A stretch of 25,563 bases of DNA from Hypsibius dujardini (lineage: Eukaryota > Tardigrada > Eutardigrada > Parachela > Hypsibiidae), in NCBI GenBank assembly GCA_001579985.1, contig LRSR01010129.1, forward strand, positions 1 to 25,563, in the 5' to 3' direction. Below are positions 9,001-18,277 of this stretch, piece by piece. Made by a program: the position numbers and the translations under genes. Every line of letters starts with the position of its first letter. Position 1 is the first letter of the stretch. The notes under the pieces are model-generated. The model saw nothing but the letters and a program-made list of their open reading frames with translations. It was not told the DNA's origin and searched no databases.

Positions 9001-11992
9001 CAGCGCGAAACCAGCAGACCTTCTTCAGTTCGCACCATGCCCCCGGTCTGATCATCGGGGCCGGTGTGATAGGAGAGAACACGGCGGACGCCGGCGGCAC
9101 CACCAACGCCATCTTCATCACCACCGACGGCGGCCATCGCTGGCGGGAAACGCTCAAGGGCGTCTACCACTTTGCGGTGGGTGACCACGGCGGCTTGATT
9201 GTGGCGGTGAATGCCGCGGGACGGACGCAGGAGCTGCTCTACACCACCGATGAGGGCGCCAATTGGAAGGGCGTGAAGATTGCCGATCAACGGGTGCGGA
9301 TTTTGTCCGTGCTGACGGAGCCGGGAGAGCGGCAGACGGTCTTCAGTTTGTTCGGCACGCTGAAGAACGAGTCGGATTTGCGGCATGAGTGGGTGATTAT
9401 CACCGTCAATCTGACCAGTGTTTTCAACGGTGAGTTCTATGTGGATTTTCATTTCGTTAATGGGAGGATGGATTGGGACGGCTGAAATTAAAATTATTTA
9501 TTAATAGAGACGTTTAAGCAAACTGGCGTAAGCGTAACGTAAATTTAGGTGTAAGGCCCCGCTCAGTTTACGCTTACGACTGGATGTTTAGGTACTCGGC
9601 GTAAGGCGCAAGAGCAGAAAAATTTCAAGGAAATTCTACTGAAATTTTTTTACTCCGTTCTTACGGCCCATTGCCCATTGCCAATGGCTCATTGGCCCTT
9701 ACGTCAGGCAGTAGTGTAAGAAATTAATCGTAAGAGAGACCACACCCCTGCCACATTCCTATTGGTCCGTGTCCTTAAGTTTGCTCTTACGCTACGCTTA
9801 CGCCGACTGCTTAAATGTCCCTAATGATTTTGAGGCTACACGTATCGTCTTTTAGAATCTGAACTACTCAGTTTAGTTTTATTCGAAACTAGCTGGCTGA
9901 ACTGAATTGAGTCTAAGCTAATCGGAAAGTTCGTAACTAAAGGTTTTAATTACATCAATTTTTTATTTAGTTCAGTGTCGGTTCGCATTTCTTGACACTT
10001 CGACTAGGCTCTTTGCTCGTTGCGTTTGACTCGTTATTTGTTTATGGCCTTTTTTATACATTGCAATTGATTAAATGATTCAGGCACCAAGTGCGGACCG
10101 ACGGACTTCAAACCGTGGACATTTAGACCAGCAAGCATTGGTCATCGTTGCCATATGGGTCAGAAAGTATGGTACACTCGACGGGCAGTCAACCGAAAAT
10201 GCTTAGTGGGACGGGACTTTCAGCGGAACGTCACGATTGAAAATTGTCCCTGCCAATACTACGACTTTGAATGGTAATTTTAACTTACGCCCGTGACCGT
10301 CTAGACTGTTGGTGCTGTGCATCCGTCACTATGTTCACAGTTGACGTATGTCTTAAGATCAGTATCAGATATAATCAAATGTTGAAATTTTTTCCAGTGA
10401 TTTGGGTTATGTCCCGCTGAATAATTCGACCATCCTGACCTGCGTCAAAGATCCTGGTTCGACCTACGATCCGATCGTGCTGCCGGCCGGAGCCGTCTGT
10501 CCCCCTGGCGGATCGTGGTTGCGCAGTCGGAAGTTCCGAAAGATCCCCATGAACACCTGCGAGGGCGGCGTGAGCAAGCGATACTCACCGGAGAAGGTGC
10601 CTTGCGCATGGCCAGGTATAATATGTTGAAACAGAATTATCCAGAGCGATGTGTGTAAGTTGGCATTATGATCATGGTTGAATTGTGTGTTGTAGGGAAC
10701 GACGATTTCCTGATACTTGCGGCGGATAATGTGGTTCAGCGTTTTGAGCTTATTCGATTTCCGCAGAACATGAGCGATTTGACGGACATGCTGGAAGTGC
10801 TTGGGAGTCGGGTGACTGGTCTTGCCTACGACCATCGGGATAAGTGTCTGTTTCTTTCGGAGGTCCAGCGTGGCAGAATTAGGGTAAGTTCTGTTCTTAT
10901 TGTGCTGAATATCCATCGGGATTTGTTTGTCTAAATTTGTCTAAGTGTGGCTAATTGTCTGTATAACTGTCTGCCTGTGTCTCTGTCAGTCTCTTTGTCT
11001 CTTTGTTTGTCTGTCAGTCTGTCTTCCTGTCTGTGTGTTAGCTGACTGACTGACTGACCGTATGCCTGTTTCTCGGCTCTCCCGCCTGTTTGCCCGTCTA
11101 AATGTCTGTCTACCTGTCTGTCTCACCATCCCTCGGTCTGTTTTTCGTTCTGTCTGTCAATCTTTGCCTGTTGTATCTTCCTGTCTGGCCAATGATCTGC
11201 GTGTTTACCTATGCGGTCACGGTGCACTGCCTGATCGCACAATATTATATCCGTTTCAGAGAATCTGCTTCAACGGCTACACCTCCCAGTCTATCCTCGC
11301 TCAGCAATACGTCGACTACCCTGTGGCAATCTCCTTCGACTGGATGAGCCGTAATCTCTACTGGTTGGACCGAAAGCGCGGCACCATCGAGGCTGTCAAT
11401 GTTGACAGCACCGTGGACGGCCGTATGCGCACTATCATTCTGAAGGACATGAACCTTCTGACCGAAGCGACTGATTTCATTGTCTTTCCCCCGGCTGGCG
11501 TCATGTTCTGGACCTTCATCCATCCGGCCGATAACAACAGCGTCATCTACCAGGCGAGGCTGGACGGGACGCAGATCCGTAAATTGACTGAACCGCGTTA
11601 CCCGCGGCAACCCGACGCCCTGTCGTTCGATTACCACCGAGGAAAGCTGATGTACATCGACCACACCACTTTTGATATCGGCGAGGTGACCTTCAGTTCA
11701 GCTCCTGATGGTTGGGATTCAGCTATTGTCCTACGTAGGAATCAGCGAAATCGTATGAAATTCGCAGCGTTTTACAAGAACCGGATTTACTATACCGGTA
11801 TGTATAAAAAAAACACGATTGCTAGTGATGCTAATGGTAGGTCACGGGGCTGATTTCAAATGATCAGACATCGAAAAGAGATATCTTATACAGACCGATT
11901 ACAAGCATGCAACGCGATCGAGTGCTGAAGACACGGACGGATAGACGAAAAGGCTCACAGCCACGCAAGCAGACAGGCAGACAGACAGACAA

Positions 11993-12047
<55 letters not shown>

Positions 12048-13503
12048 AGCATACTGGCGGATTCTCCTGAGACTTCACTGGTGTTCTGGAAATTGAGTGG
12101 CGTTTTCGTCTTCCATTTTTGAGTGGCGTTTTCGTCTTCCATTTCAGCCTTCAATCACGATCAGCTCTTCATGACGACTCGTGGCGCCTCATCCAGTCAA
12201 ATGATGATGCACGTCGGTGGGAACGTCAACGTAATAAAAGCCTTCGCCCCGTCCATGCAGCCGGGGTCCGGTAGCTGGCTGAAGAATATCACCTGCCATA
12301 CTCTGCGAGTGACTATGCCGGCCAACGAAACTGCATGCCTCTGCCCCGAAGGATTTATTACGAACGGAACGCGGTGTCTCTGTCCCGACCGAACTTTACC
12401 CAGCACTCATCAGGATGGTCGGTGTCCCGCTTTCGAAAGTAACTGCACCAAGGCCCAATTCAGCTGCGGCGCCATTGGCAGGACCCAATCTATGTGCATT
12501 CCCAAGTAAGATCGATGAAGAGAAATTGCTCGAAAGATTATACTATGTCTTACAATAGATTGGTTGATTTAGGGATCGCATAAAGTTGAAGCCCAAAAAA
12601 TAATCTGTCCGGCTTTCAATTCGAATTTTTGTATGTTGCTGATTGATTGATGGACTGACATGGGCTTTTTATGACTTTTGGTTCACTAGTTTTATATTTT
12701 TCAGAGTCTGGCGATGCGATGGCGAAAATGATTGCGGAAACAATCTGGACGAAGAAGACTGTGAGAACACAGAGGACAGCTGTAATCCAGATTATCATTT
12801 CCGGTGCGGCGATGGAACGTGTATTTATAAAGATTGGGTACGTGGTGTCCGCGACAGGGGAATTTCCTATCCAATGTTTTGCTGAAAGGAATTTTTTCAG
12901 CAATGCGACGGAGGAGGCCCGGATTGCTCCGACGGATCGGATGAGAGGAACTGCCCACTGACGAAACCTTGCAGCAGGGCGGATTACGTGCGGTGCAATA
13001 TCAGCAATGATCAGTGCATTCCCGACGGCTGGTGGTGCGATTCGGAGGAGGATTGCGATGACGGGAGGTCAGTACGACGTCTAATAAGGTGTCCAAGCTG
13101 GATCTGCGCTTAAGAAATAGTTTGGGCCGGAATTATCACGTACCTTAGAATTATGAATTTTTTTTCATCCAGTGTTTTGATTGGTCCATGGATTGAGCGA
13201 TTGACTGTGATCTGAGTTCGTACTTTTGTGTTTCAGTGACGAGCTGCATTGTGGTTACATGGCCAACTTCTCCAGCACCGCATGTAATCCCTCCACCGAA
13301 TTCCAGTGTGCTTCTGACTCGGTGTGCGTGAAGAAGGAGTACAAGTGCGACGGGGATTCGAACTGTGCGGATGGAAGCGATGAAGTATGACGGACAACTG
13401 ACTTGCCTTTTTTGTATTTTCATGTTTCACAGATCTTATTGGTGTGATGAAAAAGCGATTGGTTTGCTTCTCTTTTGTCTTGCTGCTCTTTTGTCTGGCT
13501 TTG

Positions 13504-13548
<45 letters not shown>

Positions 13549-14566
13549 GCCTGTTTGTCTATTTGTTTATCTGGCTGTCTGCCGCATTTCGGAGTTTCTT
13601 GTTCATGTATATGCCTTGTTTTTTCCAGATTCACTGTCCGTTGCACAATTGCTCCACGTGGGAATTTTCCTGTGCCAATGGGAACTGTACCTACACCAAC
13701 TATATCTGCGACGGGATGAACGATTGGTGAGCCGGTACAATAAGTATGGGCTAATTTGATGGATTTTAATCTAGTTTTCAAATATGTTAGAAATTTTCAA
13801 GATATTGGAAGTAGTCCAAAAATGGGATTGTGTGATCTTATTTGCATGTACAAAATGTTTTTTTTTAGCGGAGATAACAGCGACGAGCTTAACTGTACAA
13901 ACATTGTCGACCATCGAGCCACGTTCAACTGCAGCTTCAAGGACGGCGACGCCATGGACTGCGGGGATGGGCTGTGTGTACCGTTGACTTGGAAGTGTGA
14001 CGGACTCCTCGATTGTCCGAATGGGCTGGACGAGCAAGGTTGCCATGAGTCTCGGTAAGATCTGGTGACATACAGACAAACACAGGCAGACAGACAGACT
14101 GACTCACAAACAGATAGATAGACCGGCAGACAGACCTATAGACAAACAGACATACAGACAGACAGATAGACAGACAGACCTTCATTACTGTCGTGTTTCT
14201 AGATTCGAGGCATGTGGACCGAACACGACCAATTGCCTGTCGAACGGCAAGTGTGTGAACCTCAGCGCGACATGTGACGGCAAGGAGGACTGTCCGGGTG
14301 GCGAAGATGAACATAACTGCCCCTGTGCTGCCAAGGAGTTCACTTGTGGTGACGGTGTAAAATGTATCCCTCAGAGTTATGTCTGCGACGAGAACTTGGA
14401 TTGTCCCGGAGGGGAGGACGAGGGGAGCATATGCGATAGTCGACCGAAATGCGGCCGCACGCAATTCAGATGTCGTCTCTCGGGGAAGTGTGTGCCGCTG
14501 TTGCGAGTCTGCAACAGTGTGAGCGACTGTCCACACGGAGAGGACGAGTTCGGCTGTCGATTTTAA
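5802..14566 (+). CDS. SORL1: SorLA/SORL1-like sorting receptor, ends after LDLa repeats
   Basis: Eighteen exons: 5802-6062, 6494-6733, 6962-7226, 7286-7443, 7536-7628, 8044-8219, 8738-9429, 10084-10273, 10398-10615, 10696-10883, 11260-11797, 12148-12505, 12705-12837, 12901-13067, 13237-13384, 13629-13726, 13869-14054, 14203-14566. All introns are GT-AG and phases agree, giving 1490 codons plus stop. Order: signal peptide, furin-type RSKR (residues 58-61), VPS10 propeller (about 88-628), ten-cysteine module (629-764), YWTD-like propeller (765 to about 1030), EGF-like module, nine LDLa repeats (about 1105-1490). This order is specific to SorLA among VPS10 receptors, which sort cargo between Golgi, endosome and plasma membrane. 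The family continues with fibronectin III domains, a membrane helix and a sorting tail; none follows the TAA at 14564-14566. The start has a CCACCATGG context. The product would be secreted unless later exons exist; the final exon could also be an unspliced end. Confidence 0.88.
6356..6387. repeat. Perfect 14-bp hairpin in receptor intron 1
   Basis: aaaattcagcaggt, loop ggtg, then acctgctgaatttt: a perfect 14-base stem with a 4-base loop, about 105 bp before the exon 2 acceptor. No function can be assigned. Confidence 0.8.
6494..9429 (+). CDS. SORL1: SorLA-like exons 2-7: VPS10 propeller domain
   Basis: Six exons encode the ten-bladed VPS10 propeller, which binds propeptides and ligands in its tunnel. 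The signature is the repeated Asp-box (S/T-x-D-x-G-x-x-W/F): [32 protein letters not shown] and TTDEGANW can be read directly. Family-typical strings include [33 protein letters not shown] and [15 protein letters not shown]. Exon 7 (8738-9429, 692 bp) carries the second half without interruption. The junction of exons 6 and 7 uses the donor AA|GTACGA (8220) and acceptor TTTCAG (8737), splitting a Lys codon; this is the least canonical donor here, but it restores the frame exactly. Confidence 0.85.
6734..6961. other. Receptor intron 2 with AT-rich palindrome
   Basis: AT-rich intron containing the inverted repeat atattaaattaaa, spacer, tttaatttaatat near 6871-6901. Otherwise featureless. Confidence 0.5.
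7659..7967. mobile_element. Foldback/MITE-like element in receptor intron 5
   Basis: The 29 bases from 7659 to 7687 (acacacatggccacaatttt and so on) are repeated perfectly as the reverse complement at 7939-7967, and weaker pairing continues inward to about 7718/7908. The arms enclose about 190 bp that contain a near-palindrome, cactcaattgatcgattgag. No open frame is present. The outer boundaries and target duplication are not certain. Confidence 0.75.
8389..8723. mobile_element. Foldback/MITE-like element in receptor intron 6
   Basis: The reverse complement of 8389-8476 matches 8634-8723 along its whole length with few differences; shared blocks include aggggacatg, caagaaaaaagttt, gagttgcact and taatagcttccttgt. 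The right arm ends 14 bp before the exon 7 acceptor AG (8737), so any polypyrimidine or branch-site function of this intron falls within the element. About 155 bp of unrelated sequence separates the arms. No coding capacity. Confidence 0.85.
9507..9821. mobile_element. MITE with TA target duplication in receptor intron 7
   Basis: Terminal inverted repeats of about 37 bases: gagacgtttaagcaaactgg at the left and, as reverse complement, gggacatttaagcagtcggc at the right, then the shared ggcgtaagcgta. Both ends are flanked by TA (9505-9506 and 9822-9823), as for Tc1/mariner-type elements. The 315-bp body has further short GTAAG/CTTAC-rich inverted motifs and no reading frame, so it is a non-autonomous element. 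Confidence 0.75.
10084..10615 (+). CDS. SORL1: SorLA-like exons 8-9: ten-cysteine (10CC) module
   Basis: Exons 10084-10273 and 10398-10615 join in phase 2 (TG|T, a Cys codon). The joined peptide from GTKCGP to VPCAWP has exactly ten cysteines: TKC, RC, RKC, NC and PC of NCPC, EC, TC, VC, TC and PC. This is the 10CC module that packs against the VPS10 propeller in sortilins. Strings CPPGGSW and YDFECDLGY are family-like. An N-glycosylation sequon NVTI is present. Confidence 0.88.
10696..12300 (+). CDS. SORL1: SorLA-like exons 10-12: YWTD-like propeller and EGF-like module
   Basis: Exons 10 (10696-10883), 11 (11260-11797) and the start of 12 (from 12148) encode LDL-receptor class B repeats. 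The YWTD signature is degenerate but recognisable: CLFLSE, LYWLD, VMFWTF, LMYID, IYYTG. Recurrent strands precede each, as in [11 protein letters not shown] and [10 protein letters not shown]. Six-bladed propellers of this kind change ligand affinity with pH in endosomes. After the last blade, [13 protein letters not shown] and TRCLCP (up to about 12395) form an EGF-like module. Exon 11 joins exon 10 in phase 0 and exon 12 in phase 1. Confidence 0.8.
10884..11259. repeat. Intron 10 dominated by degenerate (TGTC)n tract
   Basis: From about 10925 to 11170 the intron is an imperfect (TGTC)n/(CTGT)n array with many substitutions. It ends at the exon 11 acceptor TTTCAG (11259). It creates long spurious open frames but no gene. 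Confidence 0.85.
11967..12050. repeat. (CAGA)n microsatellite in receptor intron 11
   Basis: About 20 CAGA units with a few CAAA variants, lying between exon 11 and exon 12. Confidence 0.9.
12095..12147 (+). repeat. 26-bp tandem duplication at the exon 12 acceptor
   Basis: gagtggcgttttcgtcttcc occurs twice in direct tandem (12095 and 12121), followed by attttt in the first copy and atttcag in the second. The second copy supplies the acceptor of exon 12. Confidence 0.85.
12440..14566 (+). CDS. SORL1: SorLA-like exons 12-18: nine LDL-receptor class A repeats
   Basis: Nine six-cysteine LDLa repeats can be read, with calcium-binding ends such as [91 protein letters not shown] and [11 protein letters not shown]. 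Most introns (exons 12-17) cut within or between repeats in phase 0 or 2. The last exon (14203-14566) carries three repeats without an intron and these share the CPGGEDE/CPHGEDE variant. Human SorLA has eleven repeats before its fibronectin III domains; here the frame closes with TAA two codons after the last cysteine. Confidence 0.88.
13504..13585. repeat. (CTGT)n microsatellite in receptor intron 15
   Basis: About 12 perfect CTGT units and degenerate flanks, 45 bp before the exon 16 acceptor. All three frames of this strand read as Cys/Leu/Ser/Val-rich spurious peptide. Confidence 0.9.
14072..14180. repeat. (CAGA)n microsatellite in receptor intron 17
   Basis: Degenerate CAGA array filling most of the 148-bp intron before exon 18. 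Confidence 0.88.
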
Positions 14567-14572
14567 AATCCA

Positions 14573-14765
14573 TCTTACCCATTTGGCCACCCCTGGCCCT
14601 ATCATAAGGGGTCCTGGTTGCGACTTGTAAGGTCCCTAAACGAGCCCCTGATCCGATGTGTAGTACATGTCAATTAGCATGATATAAAATATTTAACACC
14701 GAAAAGTCGTCCTCAATTGTGGATCTTCCTGTGTGTTGAGGAATTCTTTCTAGCGATTACCTGAA
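14573..14765. repeat. Dispersed repeat R, copy 2 (truncated)
   Basis: Begins 7 bases after the receptor stop codon and matches 4264-4455 (ggccacccctggccctatcat, gtcgtcctcaattgtg, tgtgttgagga). It breaks off at the tagcgattacc that corresponds to the tRNA A-box-like motif of copy 1. Canonical poly(A) signals are not evident between the stop and this repeat. Confidence 0.75.
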
Positions 14766-14997
14766 TTTTATTTAGGATCTCAATGGGGAATGGCTGATCC
14801 GTTCAGGTCTAAAAAGTAAGTCCCAAATAATGCCTGCAGCTAAATCAATCATAACCAAGATGAAAACACAGGTATCGCGCCTTCTATCGCTTCCATGCAG
14901 ACGCTTCCATGCAGACGCTTCCGCCTATGCCGCTTAAGTACCACAAAACATTTACACGGATTTGGTGAGAAATGGAACCCTCAGTAAGGATCTTAAG
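14766..14997. other. Spacer with a 14-bp tandem repeat
   Basis: No gene is supported. gcttccatgcagac is present in tandem near 14888-14925. Confidence 0.5.
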
Positions 14998-15194
14998 GGA
15001 AAAATAGCTGTGGTGCTATTAAGCCTTGTTGATGACATATTCAGGTAGAAGTAAAACAACAAGTGGGGCTCTAATCGTCTTTAAATGAGGAGGACTTGCT
15101 ACTCAACAGGATTATTAGGGAGTCAAATCTTATGATCGGTAATAACAACTAACTTTGGCAACTAACTAACTAACATTATTCTATAGTAAAATTT
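14998..15194. repeat. Dispersed repeat L, copy 2 (front part)
   Basis: From 15098 it is nearly identical to window positions 1-91. The 100 bases before (gctgtggtgctattaagcc, gttgatgacatattcaggta) match the lead-in of copy 3 at 15780, showing that L extends left of the window start. It ends at ctatagtaaaa. Confidence 0.85.
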
Positions 15195-15393
15195 AAAAAT
15201 TTAGTAAAAGACTTTATTTATGTAGCGCTACCTAGGCTACATGGTACAGCTATGTTGCCTCACGTGATAATGTTCGGCCCGAATAACAGTCCAGCCGTTC
15301 AGTTCACCCTTGCTAATTTTAGTCATACTGAAATACGTCACTATGTACGGCCCAATAGTACACCGACTGTTTGCCGTGTTTGTCCCGTCGCAG

Positions 15394-15598
15394 GACTAAC
15401 GGTGGTGGACGACAGGCAGATCGCCCCCCAAGAGAACCAACCGTCCGTCATCCTGAATGACTCTCCGCTACATCCTCCGCGATCGTCCACCGGACAGACC
15501 GACTTTCCGCTGGACGAACAGACGGCCGCTCTTCTCTTCCATCGTTTACCATACGAACGAACCATCCGTCACATTGATGGACCGAAAGCCGCCTGCTG
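15394..15598 (+). other. Possible orphan exon of unknown gene
   Basis: A GC-rich open frame with exon-like codon use is bounded by a plausible acceptor (cccgtcgcag, 15384-15393) and a donor (GTTAGT at 15599). It reads in phase 1 as LTVVDDRQIAPQENQPS, then LFHRLPYERTIRH and ending KAACW. I do not recognise the family. It could be an isolated exon of the receptor's missing end or a fragment carried by the repeats, but it does not look like a fibronectin III domain. Neither strand neighbour supplies an obvious partner exon. Confidence 0.25.
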
Positions 15599-15779
15599 GT
15601 TAGTCTCAGTGGTCTCCCAGTAGGCGTATAGCTGAATGGTCGGCCGGCATGATACACGGTCTATTCTTACGGGGCGCGCGGTCGGCATATGTGGTGAAAG
15701 ATCTGTCGATATGTCGGATCACTCGATGTTCAGTTAGTACGATGAACGGTCAGTTCGTCCGGCTCAGATTTTTACCCTT

Positions 15780-16286
15780 AGCCGTGGTGCTATAGGGCCT
15801 TGTTGGTGACATATTCAGGTAGGAGTAAAAACGACAGGCGGAACTCTAGTTGACTTTAAAATGAGGAGGAATCAGCTACACAACAGGCTTATTAGGGGGT
15901 CAAATCCAATGATCCGTAACAGGCAACCAACTTTGGCATCACTCTATTACAATATGCATTTTCAGCAGCACCAGCAGCTAATTTGAAACTTTAAAAAAGC
16001 GATAATGTAGGTGGCTTAAATGCCTGTTCCTTAATTAGGAAAGAGGGTAAAATCAATGCCGTGACCATTGCCAAGACTCACCTTGCTCGTCCATCGGCTC
16101 GCATTGTGTTGGAAATCATGCAACAAAGCATTCAGCACAACTGGTGCCTTGGCAAATGAGGTAATTCCCACTGTCTTCACTAAACACCACAACGGTGGAC
16201 CGTCCATCAAGCAGGAAACTTTTGAGGACTTGGCAGTCATAAGTGATCATCAGCAGCATGGTGAACAGGCCCAGCACTAATGCCGG
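15780..16286. repeat. Dispersed repeat L, copy 3
   Basis: Matches copy 1 (1-438) and the lead-in of copy 2. The similarity runs through gtaggtggctta and caagactcaccttgct to cccagcactaatgccgg, where it stops, as does copy 1 at cccagcactagtgccgg. The minus strand again reads RPALVLGLFTMLLMIT and a TCCACCAAG/GTGAGT-like donor context, with different frame damage from copy 1. Confidence 0.8.
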
Positions 16287-16309
16287 TCGACTTTCATACA
16301 AGTCAATCA

Positions 16310-16480
16310 TGCGAGTCTTTCGTACCCAGCAATTGGTGGACATTGTACAAGCGCGCTTTTCGATTCAGAAACTCAGCAGCAGCAAAGAGCACTATGACAT
16401 CAGTGTGTGGTAGCAGAAAGTAACCTAACCTGCCTTTTCTAAACAATGCAAACGTATTCGCCCAAAAGGGCAATGTGCTA
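16310..16480 (+). pseudogene. Exon-like fragment, left arm; possible dynein heavy-chain piece
   Basis: The plus strand reads MRVFRTQQLVDIVQARFSIQ, KLSSSKEHYDISVW, then a stop, and the inner portion (16372-16480) is the reverse complement of 17206-17317. SSxxHYDxxxR resembles the AAA-linker segment of dynein heavy chains (conserved HYD), but this is a short match made from memory. The TGGTAG at 16409-16414 makes this copy non-coding. Confidence 0.35.
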
Positions 16481-17317
16481 TGTAACTCCATTTTATGCCA
16501 TTAAATGCTTATGTCAGTAAAATATTTATCTGAATTTATTCATTCAACCATGGCCAAAATTGAACGTATTCTGTGGCACATGTGGAAAACAATTCCAAAA
16601 ACATCAGTTTCTCCATCAAATTTGAACCGCTCTTGAGAGCTTAGCGTCTCCTAGTTGCACTCAATAATATAGCTTATATTTGGCACCAAAAAACTTCAAA
16701 TTTCATTGAAAAACTCAAGTTTTAAGAAATTTTTATCTTCGCCGGTTTGACACCTACAATCGTATATTCTTGGAATTGTCTTCGCGACCGGACGACTCAT
16801 AGCATTCAAGTCGACCTCGCTTTTGCAGTACCTATTTTATGGTACGCTAAATCATACATGACCTACTCACTGTACCAGCCAACAAGGTTCCGGTCACATA
16901 TCGTGTCGCTTAATTGACTATAATGAGAGAAACGACGTTTCAAAATGATAAGGAACGGGAGGCTGAATTTTGGGTTCAGTCGTGAAAAAATGCCTTTCCC
17001 CCTATGTCCACCAATATCATGAGAGGTATCAGTTTCGATTTGCAAAAACCCTAAACCCTAAATATAATACTGTATTCACAATTGCTCTATTTTTAGTCAT
17101 GTATCACAGAATGCGTTCGATTTTGGCCATGGTTGAATGGATAAATTCAGATAAATATTTTACTGATATAAGCATCTTGAATGGCATAGAAGGAAGTTAG
17201 TTAAGTAGCACATTGCACTTTCGGACGAATACGTTTGCTCTGTTTAAAAAAAAGGCAGGTGAGATTACTTTCTGCTCCCTCACACTGATGTCATAGTGCT
17301 CTTTACTGCTGCTGAAT
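16372..17317. repeat. Inverted repeat, arms 16372-16480 and 17206-17317
   Basis: Two arms of about 110 bases in opposite orientation share aagagcactatgacatcagt, agcagaaagtaa, aacgtattcg and caatgtgcta. They enclose about 725 bp that includes the 16765-16930 repeat and no gene. In the right arm, read on the minus strand, GTAATC...AAACAG would form a mini-intron of about 30 bp, a size known in flatworm genes. Confidence 0.7.
16765..16930 (-). repeat. Dispersed repeat, inverted partner of 750-935
   Basis: See the entry at 750. Here the sequence reads cgcgaccgga, tcaagtcgacctcgctttt, cgctaaatcatac and catatcgtgtcgctta. Confidence 0.7.
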
Positions 17318-17361
17318 TTGAACATCGCAGATACGACAAGGGGGACCTGTGCTGCAGGAAC

Positions 17362-17612
17362 TGCGATGTCTCCGATGGCCAGCGTTATATCTCGCTGAAT
17401 GGCCATCCGCACCAGCGACACCACGTCAACCCTCTGCATCAGTGAGGTACGACAACAAATCACCGCCTTGCACTGTGTCGCCAAATTGAAGAAATCCTTC
17501 CGCAGGTTTACAGACAAGGCATGGTGCAGCGCGCGCCCGTCCACGATGAGACCGCATAACGCGCTGGCATCGTGCAGTTCATCGCGGAATTTGTATAACA
17601 CTTCGTGCACTC
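17362..17612 (-). pseudogene. ATP8A: Copy of part of the ATP8A-like P-domain exon
   Basis: The minus strand reads an open 78-residue segment from VLYKFRDELHDA to RDITLAIGD that aligns without gaps to the exon at 22175-22617 (63 identities by hand count). It ends right at GD of the catalytic GDGANDV motif; after that the frame continues as IAVPAAQVP with no ATPase match. The copy begins inside the exon and crosses no intron, so retroposition and DNA capture cannot be told apart. It has no stop codon, but it lacks the hinge motif and the other exons and cannot encode an ATPase. Confidence 0.85.
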
Positions 17613-18236
17613 TCTGTTCGCGCTTATTTCTTCCTCCTTCCTATGTGTGGATGTAGATAGTAGCGTAAAAAAGCACTCCCGTAATATATATCCCGTAACC
17701 TGATCACGTCATAGAATAAAGTGGGGAGACAGGTTTTTCCCTGGAAGTACGGGAATATCCGCACATCCTACCAGGAGCCGACAATTTGTTTTCTGGACTC
17801 TTCCATCATGAACAATGCTGTCACGGATTGTTCTGACCTGCGTTTGTCTGGTCGGCCTTCGCTTCTCAGTCATAGCTAAGAATCGAATGGTACGTGCGCT
17901 ATAAAATCAATCAATCAATCGTATTGTGTTAAAAGGTTTCGTACAGTGAAAGAGTGAAAATTCTTAGAAATTTTTCCAGGCACTTCCGAAGCATTTCTAA
18001 TGTGAACTTTAAATTTAGCACGCAAGGCTGTGATCTCGCGTCTCCATTTAAAACCGTTTCGCTCTGGAGTTTCGTAAAAGAAAACTTTCCGCGTCTCGCT
18101 TCCTGCTTATTTGCTATCTGAATATTTAGATGGGGGGAGGGGGTATTACCGTAATCGGTTTTCCCTGGAAATATATGTACGAGGACGGACGGGAGCCGTG
18201 TGTGTGTGTGTGTGTCTGTCTGTCTGTCTGTGTATG

Positions 18237-18277
<41 letters not shown>

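Noticed and set aside
9000-9452. 150-codon minus-strand frame opposite receptor exon 7
   Set aside because: Antisense shadow of a strongly supported VPS10 exon; no domain.
13365-13781. Open frames of 90-180 codons on both strands rich in Cys/Leu/Ser/Val or Asp/Arg/Gln/Thr
   Set aside because: They are translations of the (CTGT)n tract in every frame; similar false frames occur at 11864-12154, 14050-14200, 17929-18360, 21894-22155, 23065-23500 and 25237-25512.
17046-17062. accctaaaccctaaa resembling telomeric repeat
   Set aside because: Only two units inside ordinary sequence; too short to call an interstitial telomere.
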